Source of the DNA: Lumbricus terrestris
Lineage: Eukaryota > Annelida > Clitellata > Crassiclitellata > Lumbricidae
Assembly (NCBI GenBank): GCA_949752735.1
Contig: OX457047.1
Span: 37,189,870-37,253,869 of the forward strand
Reading direction: 5' to 3'
Length of the DNA stretch: 64,000 nt
Numbering within the stretch: position 1 is the stretch's first letter; each line of letters opens with the position of its first letter. Below are positions 40,401 to 64,000 of the stretch, one piece after another. Position numbers and translations under genes: made by a program. Below the pieces are notes generated by a model. It was not told the DNA's origin. It did not search any database and saw only the letters and a list, made by a program, of their open reading frames with translations.

Positions 40401-43400
40401 CCGAGTGTCATCCCTCGAATCCCCGTTGCACCACCGTCCAACTTCTTGCCAACAGTGTCTGCGCCGTTTTCTTGTAACATAAAATTAACGTGACTCAGTG
40501 AGTTTTAATGTGGCTTCAACCGTTTGTTGATTTTTCAATGCTAAAACATGCAGTGGCTGGTAGCGGCAGGTCATTTGACGAACACTGCCTATTTTACACT
40601 TGAAATGCTGTAATGCCAGCCAAAGATTCTATAGATAGACGCGTTACAAATTTATTTAATAACGACGAAATAGTTTTTGATCATTCGACGCTGAGATGGG
40701 ACGAGGAGTAGGGTGGAGTCCGGGGGGCAAGGTGGGGCATGGTGGGACGAATAACCAAAAATTTCAATGGCAACGTCTGGTAACACACGGTTAGTCTGTT
40801 TAGTTAATTGATAAAATAATTTTTTGGTCGTTGACGCTGTGTTTGAAGCGCATTGGAAGTAAGACCAGAAAGGAGCTTATAATTAATTATTATTACCAGT
40901 GCTAAAAGTGTGGGAAAATAAGTGCCTGGACGCCTCTTATATTTCCAAAAGAAGTGCCTGGACGCCCCTTACCTTTCTAGTCATTGCTGGCCAATAAGTG
41001 GCTGGACGGCGTTCAGATTTTAAAATAGGTGCATGGACGCCTCTTATATTTCCAAAAGAAGTGCCTGGACGCCCCTTACCTTTCTAGTCATTGCTGGCCA
41101 ATAAGTGGCTGGACGGCGTTCAGATTTTAAAATAGGTGCATGGACGCCGTCCATGACCGTCCTGCCACACTTTAAGCCCTGATTATTACTAACCATCGCC
41201 GTGACTTGGTACTTCGGTAATCTCCGGGATTGTAGTAGGCGCCCGATTGGCGTCACCCGCTGCGGCCATCGGATCGTGACGAAGGTAGGAAACGGTGACG
41301 ACAGGAGCGGAAACCGGTTCCACCTCCAGGGGTTTGCTCGGATCTTCAAATGCTGAAAGGCAACAGGACAATTATATGCGTTTCAATCCGCGCAATAAAT
41401 GCAATATGAAATAATGAGCAATTGTCAAATTTATCGTACTCGTGATCGTAAACTCGAAATTTCCAAAGCGTCACTCGAAAGCCAAGCCCGAGGCACCAGC
41501 TTATTCACGAGCGCTGCGCTGAGTTAGAAGGGTTGTCCGTGTGAGTAACCGGGTTGAGTTACCATAGGATCAGAGGGGCGGAACAGCTACCAAGGTGGGT
41601 GTCGTCTGGGCCGGGAATTGGATGGTGGAGGATTTAGTGCAATAATACGATCGTGTACATTTGATAGACTACGTCTTTCTGTCCAAACATCGAAAGTACT
41701 GTCCAGTACCAATTGTGTAGTAGACCTACAGACCAGTAACAAATGTGTAACACTGACCAGTACCAAGGGTCTTACTGATTAATAAACCTAAACTTATTGT
41801 CGTACTGACCAGTAACAAGTGGGTAGCATTGACCAGCGCCAAGTATCATACTGGCCAGTACCAACTGTCGCATTGACCAGTACAAAATGTCGCACTGATC
41901 AGTACCAAATGTTGTACTGACCAGTACCAAATGGCATGCTGACCGGTATCAAGTGTCATACTGACCAGTACCAAGTGTCGCATTGACCAGTACAAAATGT
42001 CGCCCTGATCAGTACCAAGTGTCGTACTGACCAGTACCAAGTGTCGCGCTGACCAGTACCAAATGTCGTAAGTGCCAAGTGTCGCACTGACCAATACCAA
42101 ATGTCGTAAGTACCAAGTGGCACACTGACCAGCACCAAATCTCGTGTACTGACCAGTAGTAGGTTTCGTGACGTTGATCGTGCCATTGAAGTCGGCGAGG
42201 AATGATTTCGGTTTTGCATGGTCCGGACCAGAGGAGGCTCTGACGGCATCGACGGCAGAAGAAGGTTCGTTGACACAGCGATGACGACGACGACACTCTA
42301 AGCCAGTAACAGCACACGCGTCCGATTCTGTCAAATGAATAAAAAATTATACATACATGTTTAAGCATCTGCCGAAGTAACGGTGCGTAGAGGTAGTACC
42401 GATAGTGGTCTTAGTTTGGAGGAGGCACTGTGATAGCAAGGATCATTAACGTCGCCCTCCTCATTCATCCAGGCTTGGGACTGGCACTGGAAGAATGAAA
42501 ATTGGTCTATTGTTCCGTGTGCGTCTATTGTTATACTATATATACAGCGATGGTGGAACCTTACCGAGGTCAATGACAGGCAAATCGGAAAGAATATTCG
42601 ACTTTGGAGTTGCGACGTCTTTGCTGACTGCTGCATTCTTCTTAGTTACTCGAGAGGCGACTGAAAAGAGAATTAAATAAAATGCTTTTATAAACCGTGG
42701 AAAACATTTGTATGCATGCATGAACCAATGCTTTAAAGTTCTTGCTGCGTCTGCTATACGTCATCATAATATCCTATGTCACAGTCTCAATCGCAGTCTC
42801 GTTCCTTGTCACTGTCACTGTCTCTCTCTGAATCTATCTCTGTCTGTCTCTCTGTATTTCTATCTGCCTGTCTATCTGCCTATCTGCCTATCTGTCTATC
42901 TGTCTATCTGTCTATATGTCTATCTGTCCGTCTGTCCTTCCGTCCGTTCATTCGTTCATACATCCATCCATCCATCCATCCATCCACCCATCCATTCATC
43001 TATCTATCTATCTAAAAACACACACGCAGAACGCAGACACACACACACAGACGGTATAATCGGCAATCGGAGTCGGTAGATGAAATTCGGCAGAGGACTG
43101 TTCTCATACCGCACTACACGCGTTTCACTCAATTCTGCATCTATTCTAAAAATCATTTTCACATAGAAAGCAGTGTTCGGTTACTTTTTGTGGAAGTCGT
43201 GATTGAAGCGACGTATCTGCGGCCAATCAGCTTCTTCAAATCGTCATCATCACCAGCATTGTCGTTATCATTATTATCGCCATCATCATCAACACGCTCC
43301 ACCCCATCATCTTCATCATCAGAAGTTTCAGCGAATGGTTTGACGGAGATGAGGCGGTGTCCAGACATCGGCAAACCTCCCCCAGATCCTCCCTCAGATT

Positions 43401-45200
43401 CTCCAGATCCTCCCCCGGAGCCCTTTGATCCTCCTTCCCTTCCTCCTTCTTCGTTACTCCCTCTGACATGATCGGCTTCGATTTCTATAAAAAGAAGACA
43501 AACATGTGCGGAGTTTATCAGGGTCTAGGAGGGGGCTAAGTCCCCTCCCTGGAAGGTCCATATTCATCTTTTTTACCGTGAAAATGGTAGCCTATCTTCA
43601 CCCTGACTTAGTCCCCACCAAGAACTCTCAATCGAATGACTAAAAAAAGGTCATCGACTTTTTGTCCGGGGAAATAGTAATTTTCATGAGATTTCAACTT
43701 GACGACTAAAAAAAGGTCGTCAATTTTTTGGGCCGAGAAAATATTGTCGGCGCGCTCGTTCTGGACCCAGTTTTTTCAGCCCCCCAAGAACGGAAACCAA
43801 ACTCCGCCCATGAAGACGAATGCTAAAAGAAATTAGTCTACGATTCCGCGTTACAGTTAGGCCTATAGTTAAACCTGATCGAATTGCATAACTTTAGCGA
43901 TTGCATTGAATTGTATCATATTGTATCTTAGCATTTAGAAAGTGTTTCTCGCGGAAAGAGCCTTTCGGAAGCGCTCCCATTGCGTGAAACCCCGAGTGAA
44001 AAACGCAGGTTTTGAGACGAGAGAAAGATGAGGAAGATAGAATCCAGCAGTCAGTGAATGTTTGTGAAGCAATTATACAAGACAGTTCCAAGTCCGGTAT
44101 AGAAGAGGAGGACGACACTAATCATCTGTGCATACTGACACGGCCTACTCTTGTTACATGTTTAACGTCACCGCTATATCAAAGATGATTAGTGTCGCCC
44201 TCCTCCTTTATACAGGTTTGGGACTGGCACTGGCAGAGTACAACCAGGGGCGGAGTTAAACAACTAATACGACGGTATTAAACAGATATTTAAACACGAA
44301 CCGATTGAATGTTGTCTGTCGTCTGTTGCGTTCTGTTTGTTGTCGTCTGCTCCTCCTGATTCATCGGTCAACCAGTGAACGTGTCTCGATGCTTTCACTG
44401 AATCGTCGATTTGACCATTCTGTAATGTATTGTATTGCATTGCATTGTATTTATTTATTTATTAGCAATTTAATATAGAGTCCCATCAAGGTTGCCTATT
44501 CAGGAGCGCTCCCAGTCCAACTGTGGTCGAATAAGACAGTCTTATAAGGACGGTGAGAAATGGGACAGAAAGACCAATAGGTATTTCACGAAGAATAGGC
44601 CTAACAGTGAGCTCATTCCAGGTCGCAGGGCCAGCCACGGAGTAGGCATGGCGCTGCGTGAGCTGAGAACAATAAGCTCCGCTTGTGCAGCTGAACGTGG
44701 TGGAGCAGCAGAGCTTCTGCAAGCATGATATAATGGGGGTCATGCAAATCGCTGCTATAGGTATACCTCATGGTTTAAAGTGTGGCTGGACGGTCATGGA
44801 CGTTGTCTATGCACTAATGTCCAAATGTGAATGCCGTACTGCCACTTATTCGGCCAGCACACACTGAAAAGTAATGAGAGACGTCCAGGCACTTCTTTTT
44901 TCAACTTTAAGCACTTATTAGATTAGATTAGATTTAGATTGGAATTACATATGATATTAGATTTAGATTTAGATTAGATTAGATTAGATTAGAAGATTGA
45001 ATAATTGCCTACGGAGGAAATGGAAATAATGAAACAACTTGAGGGAAAGTGGGAGGAGGAGGGGGCGGATACTCACGGCTGTAAGCGCCCGACTACACTT
45101 GATGCGTCTGGGGTCCTGCTGCAGACATCTTGTCCCTTCAACAGATGGACAAGGAACGACGACTTCATTGCTGTTGCTGCTGCTATCGGTGCTGCTGCTG
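33530..45200 (-). CDS. TULP: Tubby-like protein (TUB/TULP family), 14 candidate exons
   Basis: Members of this family bind phosphoinositides through the tubby domain and act in membrane-to-nucleus signalling or in ciliary trafficking. Eight exons (39310 to 33530) give a complete tubby domain: [38 protein letters not shown] (basic segment expected to contact PI(4,5)P2), [65 protein letters not shown] and the final CFDCKLACE. This end is typical of TUB and TULP1-3, not TULP4. Upstream exons encode a disordered region rich in Ser, Asp, Ala and Gly. Phases agree from 43484 to the stop, about 636 residues. The exon at 45077-45200 does not join in phase to the next known exon, so at least one exon is missing. 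The first exon is not established. Confidence 0.92.
33755..33934. mobile_element. Short hAT-like element (180 bp)
   Basis: Ends cggggcttttctaac and taaaaacagccctg. Flanking 8-mers ctactgcc and ctactgct match at 7 of 8 positions. Closely related to 36855-37049. It lies in the last TULP intron. Confidence 0.7.
34373..34460. repeat. (ATT)n microsatellite
   Basis: About 28 tta units, 42 bp from the donor of the next TULP exon. Confidence 0.97.
34503..34586 (-). CDS. TULP: TULP exon: tubby domain, LNFHGRVTQ segment
   Basis: Acceptor ttcttccag, donor gacc|gtacgt; 84 nt. It encodes [20 protein letters not shown], then QLVPPDD. GRVTQxSVKNFQ is diagnostic of tubby proteins. Confidence 0.96.
34587..35322. 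other. TULP intron
   Basis: Short open frames on both strands but no recognisable exon or repeat. Confidence 0.4.
35323..35413 (-). CDS. TULP: TULP exon: tubby domain, LHNKPPVW segment
   Basis: Acceptor tgcgcag, donor agag|gtattt; 91 nt. It encodes [20 protein letters not shown], then [10 protein letters not shown]. Matches the L-x-x-L-H-N-K-x-P-V-W signature. Confidence 0.95.
35414..36275. other. TULP intron
   Basis: Position 35567 onward has a cagtggcggcgccagg transposon-like end, without a partner end that I could identify. Nothing else recognised. Confidence 0.4.
36276..36374 (-). CDS. TULP: TULP exon: tubby domain, GPRRMTV segment
   Basis: Acceptor attatacag, donor act|gtaaga; 99 nt, phase 0. 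It encodes [20 protein letters not shown], then [13 protein letters not shown]. Corresponds to the N-x-L-G-F-x-GPR-x-MTV block. Confidence 0.95.
36375..36854. other. TULP intron segment
   Basis: Nothing recognised. Confidence 0.4.
36855..37049. mobile_element. Short hAT-like element (195 bp)
   Basis: Ends cagggtttttctg and taaaaacagccctg; flanking 8-mers cataagcc and cataagct (7 of 8). Same family as 33755-33934; related ends are seen at 51719-52088. Confidence 0.7.
37199..37334 (-). CDS. TULP: TULP exon: tubby domain, GTKF to IIY segment
   Basis: Acceptor cgaatag, donor tac|gtaagc; 136 nt. It encodes [20 protein letters not shown], an Arg/Lys-rich insertion, then REELASIIY. With the preceding exon it rebuilds [12 protein letters not shown], the expected tubby sequence. 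Confidence 0.94.
37803..37915 (-). CDS. TULP: TULP exon: tubby domain basic segment, with GC donor
   Basis: Acceptor ttgttaag. It encodes [20 protein letters not shown], then [17 protein letters not shown]. The only join that keeps GKLRSN and the frame ends at ctaag, followed by gcagga, so the intron begins with GC rather than GT. LAGRKR holds the predicted phosphoinositide-binding basic residues. Confidence 0.93.
37920..38262. repeat. 18-bp minisatellite (aatacaagcatcaacgac)
   Basis: About 19 units alternating caagcatcaacgacaata, caaacatcagcgacaata and tccaagcattaacgg variants. It starts within 5 bp of the acceptor of the TULP exon at 37915. The 18-bp period keeps several minus frames open (Leu/Met/Val-rich artefacts). 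Confidence 0.95.
38470..38700. repeat. Degenerate ccacaaaagccag repeats
   Basis: About a dozen loose repeats of (c)acaaaagccagg(c)cttaa, close to the donor of the next exon. Confidence 0.7.
38727..38867 (-). CDS. TULP: TULP exon: start of tubby domain
   Basis: Acceptor ttggacag, donor aag|gtatct; 141 nt, phase 0. It encodes [20 protein letters not shown], then [20 protein letters not shown] and LELGGEK. SPAP-x-x-R and the I-x-RDK block match tubby. An overlapping frame is also open but fits neither neighbour. Confidence 0.95.
38957..39060. repeat. (CATT)n microsatellite followed by dispersed-repeat fragment
   Basis: cattcattcattcact run, then a aatttataaagcgccccttc fragment to about 39180. 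Confidence 0.95.
39210..39310 (-). CDS. TULP: TULP exon: region before the tubby domain
   Basis: Acceptor cgttttag, donor acg|gtaagc; 101 nt. It encodes [20 protein letters not shown], then [14 protein letters not shown]. Joined in phase on both sides. Confidence 0.9.
39311..39960. other. TULP intron
   Basis: Positions 39388-39430 are a fragment of the tRNA-derived SINE (caccacctcaagccaccg). Nothing else recognised. Confidence 0.5.
39980..40170. repeat. (GATT)n microsatellite
   Basis: gattgattgatt with gatcgatt variants, reaching within 20 bp of the donor of the next TULP exon. Confidence 0.95.
40189..40470 (-). CDS. TULP: TULP exon: Ala/Gly/Ser-rich region
   Basis: Acceptor gttacaag, donor ccag|gtaaga; 282 nt. 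It encodes [20 protein letters not shown], an Ala-rich run, then [20 protein letters not shown] and EPFARVEP. Predicted disordered. Confidence 0.88.
40471..40897. other. TULP intron segment
   Basis: A short G-rich run (ggggggcaaggtggggcatg) lies at 40720; nothing else recognised. Confidence 0.4.
40898..41181. mobile_element. Short hAT-like element (284 bp) with internal duplication
   Basis: Ends cagtgctaaaagtgtg and cacactttaagccctg, flanked by an exact 8-bp repeat attattac at 40890-40897 and 41182-41189. An internal block of about 120 bp (ggacgcctcttatatttcca ...) is repeated twice. Shorter relatives lie at 46824-46975 and about 44773-44917. The right edge is only 12 bp from the donor of a TULP exon. 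Confidence 0.85.
41194..41352 (-). CDS. TULP: TULP exon: disordered N-terminal region
   Basis: Acceptor cctttcag, donor gatg|gttagt; 159 nt. It encodes [20 protein letters not shown], then [20 protein letters not shown]. In phase with both neighbours. Confidence 0.88.
41440..41580 (+). repeat. Dispersed SINE-like repeat, family 2
   Basis: gtgatcgtaaactcgaaatt, then caccagcttattcacgagcg and agttaccataggatcaga. Second copy of the repeat at 11145. Confidence 0.75.
41700..42165. repeat. Minisatellite carrying repeated TULP donor sequence
   Basis: About 20 units of roughly 21 bp (tactgaccagtaccaagtgt). On the minus strand each unit contains actg|gtcagtac or a variant, the same sequence as the true donor of the exon at 42154. 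The array starts at that donor. Confidence 0.85.
42154..42327 (-). CDS. TULP: TULP exon: disordered N-terminal region
   Basis: Acceptor tttgacag, donor actg|gtcagt; 174 nt. It encodes [20 protein letters not shown], then [20 protein letters not shown]. In phase with both neighbours. The donor belongs to the repeat array downstream. Confidence 0.87.
42565..42660 (-). CDS. TULP: TULP exon: disordered N-terminal region
   Basis: Acceptor ttttcag, donor ctcg|gtaagg; 96 nt. It encodes [20 protein letters not shown], then [11 protein letters not shown]. In phase with both neighbours. Confidence 0.85.
42800..43015. repeat. (CTGT)n, (CATC)n microsatellites
   Basis: ctgtctatctgcc passing into ccatccatcc and ctatctatc. 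Confidence 0.95.
43185..43484 (-). CDS. TULP: TULP exon: Gly/Ser- and Asp-rich region
   Basis: Acceptor tttttatag, donor aaaa|gtaacc; 300 nt. It encodes [20 protein letters not shown], a Gly/Ser run, [19 protein letters not shown], an Asp/Asn run and [18 protein letters not shown]. The acidic run resembles the acidic stretches seen before the tubby domain in other TUB proteins. Confidence 0.85.
43503..43812. mobile_element. Short hAT-like element (310 bp)
   Basis: Ends catgtgcggagtttatcagg and ggtttccgttcttgg-type complement to actccgcccatg. Flanking 8-mers aagacaaa and aagacgaa (7 of 8). Same family as 711-869. Interior has repeated gacgactaaaaaaaggtc motifs. Confidence 0.75.
43905..44045. 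repeat. Dispersed SINE-like repeat (aagtgtttctcgc...cggaagcgctccc type)
   Basis: Related to 1381-1540, with cctttcggaagcgctcccat and aaaccccgagtg. Confidence 0.55.
44046..45076. other. TULP intron where one exon is probably missing
   Basis: Contains a dispersed-repeat copy at 44455-44640 (atagagtcccatcaagg / gagcgctcccagtcc), a relic of the 46824 element at about 44773-44917 and a gattagatta run at 44918-44995. The phase break between the exons at 45077 and 43484 means an exon of length 3n+1 should lie here or near here; I could not find it. Confidence 0.45.
45077..45200 (-). CDS. TULP: Probable TULP exon: Ser-rich N-terminal region
   Basis: Acceptor ttcttgacag, donor gcc|gtgagt; 124 nt, both sites strong. 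In the frame opened by C AGC AGC it encodes [20 protein letters not shown], then [20 protein letters not shown] and TA. It ends in phase 0, whereas the next exon needs one base, so its link to TULP rests on position only. Confidence 0.5.
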
Positions 45201-45857
45201 CTGTCAAGAACCAAAACAATTAACCAGCATTTGTAAATTAAATGGTATAGGCGGAAGTCTCACGAACACAGTGTCAGTGAGAACAGCTCAGGAACCGGCG
45301 CTATATAAACTCATGCTCCGCCACAGGACACCTCGTGGGGTGGCCTGTGCCTGTCCCAAGCAAGAATAAAGGAAGAGGGAAGGACTACAAGGTCGAATGT
45401 AAGCTACATAAACTCAAGTGAGAAGGGACCTCGTTGTTTTTAGTCCGCTTCTGTTGCATGCGAAAATCTGAGGAGAGTTCAAACCGAAGAGAGGCATATA
45501 GCATCGGGAATAGAAGTATATCTAACGACGACATTAAACCTAACCCTAATCGACCCTCACGACACCTAGCCTGACCCTAAACGACACCTATAGGTTTATG
45601 GTCATTCTGCATACAGTTAGGCCAGGTCCCTTCGGTTTCACAAGAATGACAATTCCTGAAGAAAGAATAGTTTTGACCAACGACCCATAACTACATATAT
45701 AGGATGAATTATTGCGTCTCCCTGCTACTTTCTTTGTACCCCCTCCGGAGTATGACTGCAGTATCGGGAACCCAAGCATAAGTTAAGATCAGGTCAGACC
45801 AATGGTCGGTTAAGGATAGGGTTAGGATCGTCATATATACTGCCCATATATATTTTT

Positions 45858-46050
45858 ATGAGGCTCGGTGGTGTATAGCGGGTATGCTCGTTGCCTTGCA
45901 GCCGGAGGTTTGCAGATTCGAATCTACCTCAAGTCCTTCATTCGCAATTGCTCAGCGTTATGGCGTGAAACTCCTATGCAGTGTCCGCGCTGTAGTCGGG
46001 AGCGCCTCTGAGCAGAGAGTGTGAAGGGGCGCTATAACAAGTGTACATAA
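45858..46050 (+). mobile_element. tRNA-derived SINE, copy 3
   Basis: tgaggctcggtggtgtatag head, gattcgaatctacctcaag B-box region, then gagcgcctctgagcagag and ggggcgctataacaagtg tail. Confidence 0.85.
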
Positions 46051-46181
46051 TATAGCCTACATGATGTATGCTGGTCCCCGATACTGCAATTATGCCCGGC
46101 TCGGCTCAGGCACCACTGAACTATTATACAGCAGCCCCATAGTGACTGTGTCGCATATAGCCTATGCTCTGTCCTGCTTAC

Positions 46182-46210
46182 CTCTGTTCTTGTTTCCTTT
46201 TCGCTGACAT
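46182..46210 (-). CDS. Possible TULP start exon (MSAKRKQEQ...)
   Basis: Reading minus from 46210: atg tca gcg aaa agg aaa caa gaa cag ag, then the consensus donor gtaagc. It would join in phase with the exon at 45200. The Lys/Arg/Gln-rich start resembles tubby N-termini only in composition. Tentative. Confidence 0.3.
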
Positions 46211-47745
46211 TCTGGTCTATTAATAGATCGCCTGTCGAAGAAAACTTCCGTATATTATATCCTTCGATGATCGAATTGCACGAACTTTGAAAAAGATTCT
46301 AATGATATTCGTATTTTTTTATTATGGACCACAGTTGCTGCAAAGCTTTCGTTCAATGTTGTCATCACTTAGACGAAAACGACATTCATATATATGTAAT
46401 TACGTCATTGTAATTATGACGTCATCGTAATCACGACGTCATTACGATCAAGTCGTTTAATTTGTTTGGCCTTGAGAAGTTTAAGCAAAGAATTATTTAT
46501 ATCTTTATCATAGATAGATATTCGTTTAATTGACAGAATAACCAGTCGACATAACGCGACAGTACTGTTAACAAGCACAAAGGAGCAGCGAATACAGCCT
46601 AATAAATAGACGTTTGATTGCAACAATAATGATGGCTATGCGTTATTTAGGGCCTTTAGGCGTTCGTGTCGTCTTAAGACTAACTGCTCTTATTTTGGGG
46701 GTCAAAGTTGTGCTTTGCAAAATAGGAGGATGGGAGGGAAATGCGTTTAATATATTATGAACCTCAGGTTATATGAGGCTAAGGTCGTTGTTGTCGCTGT
46801 TGTTTCTGCTATACTCTTACTATCAGGGCTTAAAATGTGACTGGATTGTCATAGACGGCGTCCAGGCACTTATTGTCAAATTTGAACGCCGTCCTGCCAC
46901 TTATAATTATAGGCCAGCACTGAGTGGAAAGGTAAGGGGCGTCCATGCACTTATTTTTCTACACTTTAAGCACTGCTTAGTATGCTATCCACTATGCTAT
47001 ATATGCTATGTTGCTAATTTGTTATGCTATCAATTATTGTGTTAGCAAGTATTGATACTTCCAGTTATCGGATGAATTATCTTACCATTGTGCGTTTGCT
47101 GGTAGTCTTATAATAAATAGTCTTATACTTACGTAGCCTCTGTATTATTACTTTATTGTTTAGCCTAATTGTATAGCAATCACTCTTTTGTTTGACAATA
47201 TGTCTTGCTACTGCTGTTGTTGTTAGGAAGTGGAGAAATGGAAGGCAGACAGGAAGGAGGGAATGAAGGAAGGGTGGATTCATGGAAAGATGAATGGAAG
47301 GAAAGGTGGAAAGACGGAAACGAAGATGAAGACCGATGCATGTTTTGTTCGGGTGAAGATTGTCGACCAATTTCACTTTCGCCGTTGAAACTTGTCTCTG
47401 AACGTTTTGAGCGATGTTCGGACGATATTTAAACGATTTTACCATTTTTCCTATAATATGCTGAATGCTGATACCATGCACTTCTCTAATGTTAGTCGAC
47501 TGTCTATCAGTAAAACTGTACTTTTTTGCCGTGCTAGAGTCTGGAGCGCTTCTGAGTAGTCCTCCTTGAAGAAGCGCTATAGACATTCTTGAACGAATGG
47601 ATTATAATATCGCACTAAGGAAAATACTTGCACCAACATTAACTATAGATGTTCCATCCACTAATCTCCTATACTATACGCGTCACAGAGTTTCCTAAAA
47701 TAAAGTTGACACGAGTGGAATGCAGATAGTTTTAATGCAACGGCT

Positions 47746-47777
<32 letters not shown>

Positions 47778-48175
47778 ATTAGTCCGAGCGACGATTGAGA
47801 AATCAAACAACCGTCAAATCGTCAGAGGTCCGAAGACATGAGATCAACCATTGCAGACATACACCTCTCCATAGCCCTATATGGAAAGTACACATCGCCT
47901 ATGTGACTATGCACATGTTGAAACATTGCAGATACTACACATTTTACATGTACACGGTAACAGTCTGCATTTAGCTTTAATGTTTAGAGTCCTATAATAC
48001 ATGTATAGCGTAGCTAACGATATCTAAGAAGGGTTGTAGCCTACTCCTAAAGCGCTGGGCTGAGCGTACAAGCAAATGCTTTCAAGAAGTCTAAATTGAA
48101 GAATAACATCTAACTAAACGAATGGAATTACTGTTGAACCGGTTTCGCTTGGCTGACAGTCCGAATCCGAATCGA
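46211..48175. other. Intergenic interval upstream of TULP and downstream of HDC
   Basis: Holds a hAT-like element at 46824-46975, ggaaagatgaatggaa-type repeats at 47225-47330, an (aac)n run at 47748-47773 and a dispersed-repeat end at 47530-47595. A TULP promoter would lie here, but I see no clear core element. Confidence 0.45.
46824..46975. mobile_element. Short hAT-like element (152 bp)
   Basis: Ends cagggcttaaaatgtg and acactttaagcactg, flanked by cttactat and cttagtat (7 of 8). Opposite orientation to the longer relative at 40898-41181. Confidence 0.75.
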
Positions 48176-63260
<15,085 letters not shown>

Positions 63261-64000
63261 CTGTTATAACAGGTACAGTATAATACATGAGACCAAATGC
63301 GTAAGGATGTGCCATCTATTGAAACGTTTCCATAGAGTCGATTCAAACAACTCATGGATTTAACTCTACCGCTGTTCAAACCCCGACTGTGCCAGTCCTA
63401 AACCTAGATAAGGGAGCAGGGCTTTTTTCAGTGCAGCTCTAGTGCTATAATGCACAAAAAGTGTACAGTTTCAAATGAAATTGTGCAGTCGCACGGGCAT
63501 TTTTGTGAGGCTAAAAATGGTTAAGTAATTATGTCCATTATCCAGTGTCATCCGATATGGAATATTATTTACCATGGCGGATGGAAAAGGAGAGAGTGGG
63601 GTTTATGTGCACTGTGCAGTTATATACATTCCCTAAAAGAGGACGACAGCGTCACGGCACTGATGGTCTTCATCAGTGGCGTAGCCATGAATTTAAGATG
63701 GGGATTGGGGGGGGTTATGGCCTGGCCAGATGCCCTTCCTGACACCAACCCAACAGTATCACAGTAAATAAAAATGGAATAAAGTAACAAAGAGAAAAAG
63801 TAAGAAAAACGATTGTTACTACAAGCAATTGTTTCGTTTTTCTTATTTAAGTGGATAAATAACCTTCAAAAAACCTTTTCCCCTAAGCCAATGAGGGGTT
63901 TTTTAACCCCCTAAACCCCCCCTTGGCTACGCCACTGGTCTTCTTCATTGTCGTACAGTTGCGGGTGATGACGATGATGATGATGATGATGACGACGACG
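63261..64000. other. HDC first intron or 5' flank
   Basis: Holds one hAT-like element (63674-63937), a fragment near 63417-63640 related to 36855-37049, and a (gat)n run at the right edge. The missing HDC start exon is not here. Confidence 0.5.
63674..63937. mobile_element. Short hAT-like element (264 bp)
   Basis: A perfect 14-bp terminal inverted repeat, CAGTGGCGTAGCCA and its complement, flanked by gtcttcat and gtcttctt (7 of 8). Non-coding. Confidence 0.8.

Noticed and set aside
42361..42500. Additional TULP exon ending TVTSADA
   Set aside because: The segment (cagtcccaagcctg ... gagggcgac) recurs at 44190-44240 and 62540-62590, so it is a dispersed repeat.
63261..63315. HDC start at the ATG at 63315
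   Set aside because: The upstream residues do not resemble the family, and a good acceptor with the expected phase lies at 63261, so the start exon is off window.

Overview
This is a stretch of an animal nuclear genome. Genes are split by many introns with GT-AG boundaries. Repeats are dense: microsatellites, minisatellites, tRNA-derived SINEs and short inverted-repeat transposons. There is no operon structure. The protein sequences and repeat content suggest a bilaterian marine invertebrate, but I cannot name the species. I rebuilt the genes by chaining open reading frames through splice sites with matching codon phases and comparing the result with protein families I know.

Three genes are visible. 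(1) On the + strand, positions 384-28359 hold the 3' two-fifths or so of a Cav2-type voltage-gated calcium channel alpha1 subunit. It starts at the domain III pore and runs to the C-terminal E-W-C end, about 1,465 residues; the 5' part lies off the left edge. (2) On the - strand, 45200-33530 hold a tubby-like protein (TUB/TULP family) with a long disordered N-terminal part and a complete tubby domain ending in C-K-L-A-C-E; its first exon(s) are not settled. (3) On the - strand, 63260-48176 hold histidine decarboxylase, complete except for the first coding exon (about 10 residues), which lies off the right edge. Cav2 and TULP converge with about 5.2 kb between their stop codons. HDC lies upstream of TULP on the same strand.

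Layout: 1-28.4 kb, Cav2 exons in repeat-rich introns; 28.4-33.5 kb, Cav2 3' flank with a 13-bp minisatellite; 33.5-46 kb, TULP; 46-48.2 kb, intergenic; 48.2-63.3 kb, HDC, with a 1.7-kb foldback element in one intron; 63.3-64 kb, intron or 5' flank of HDC.

Most notable observations: (a) two pairs of duplicated, probably mutually exclusive Cav2 exons, one for segment IVS2 and one of exactly 92 nt for the domain IV pore approach; (b) exon-intron junctions that have become tandem repeats at five separate exons in all three genes, giving arrays of decoy 5' splice sites; (c) a 20-nt HDC microexon; (d) a GC-AG intron in TULP; (e) nine short hAT-like elements recognisable by 8-bp target duplications, and two TA-flanked inverted-repeat elements. 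The channel and HDC could act in the same neurons (presynaptic calcium entry and histamine synthesis), but the sequence shows no functional link among the three genes.
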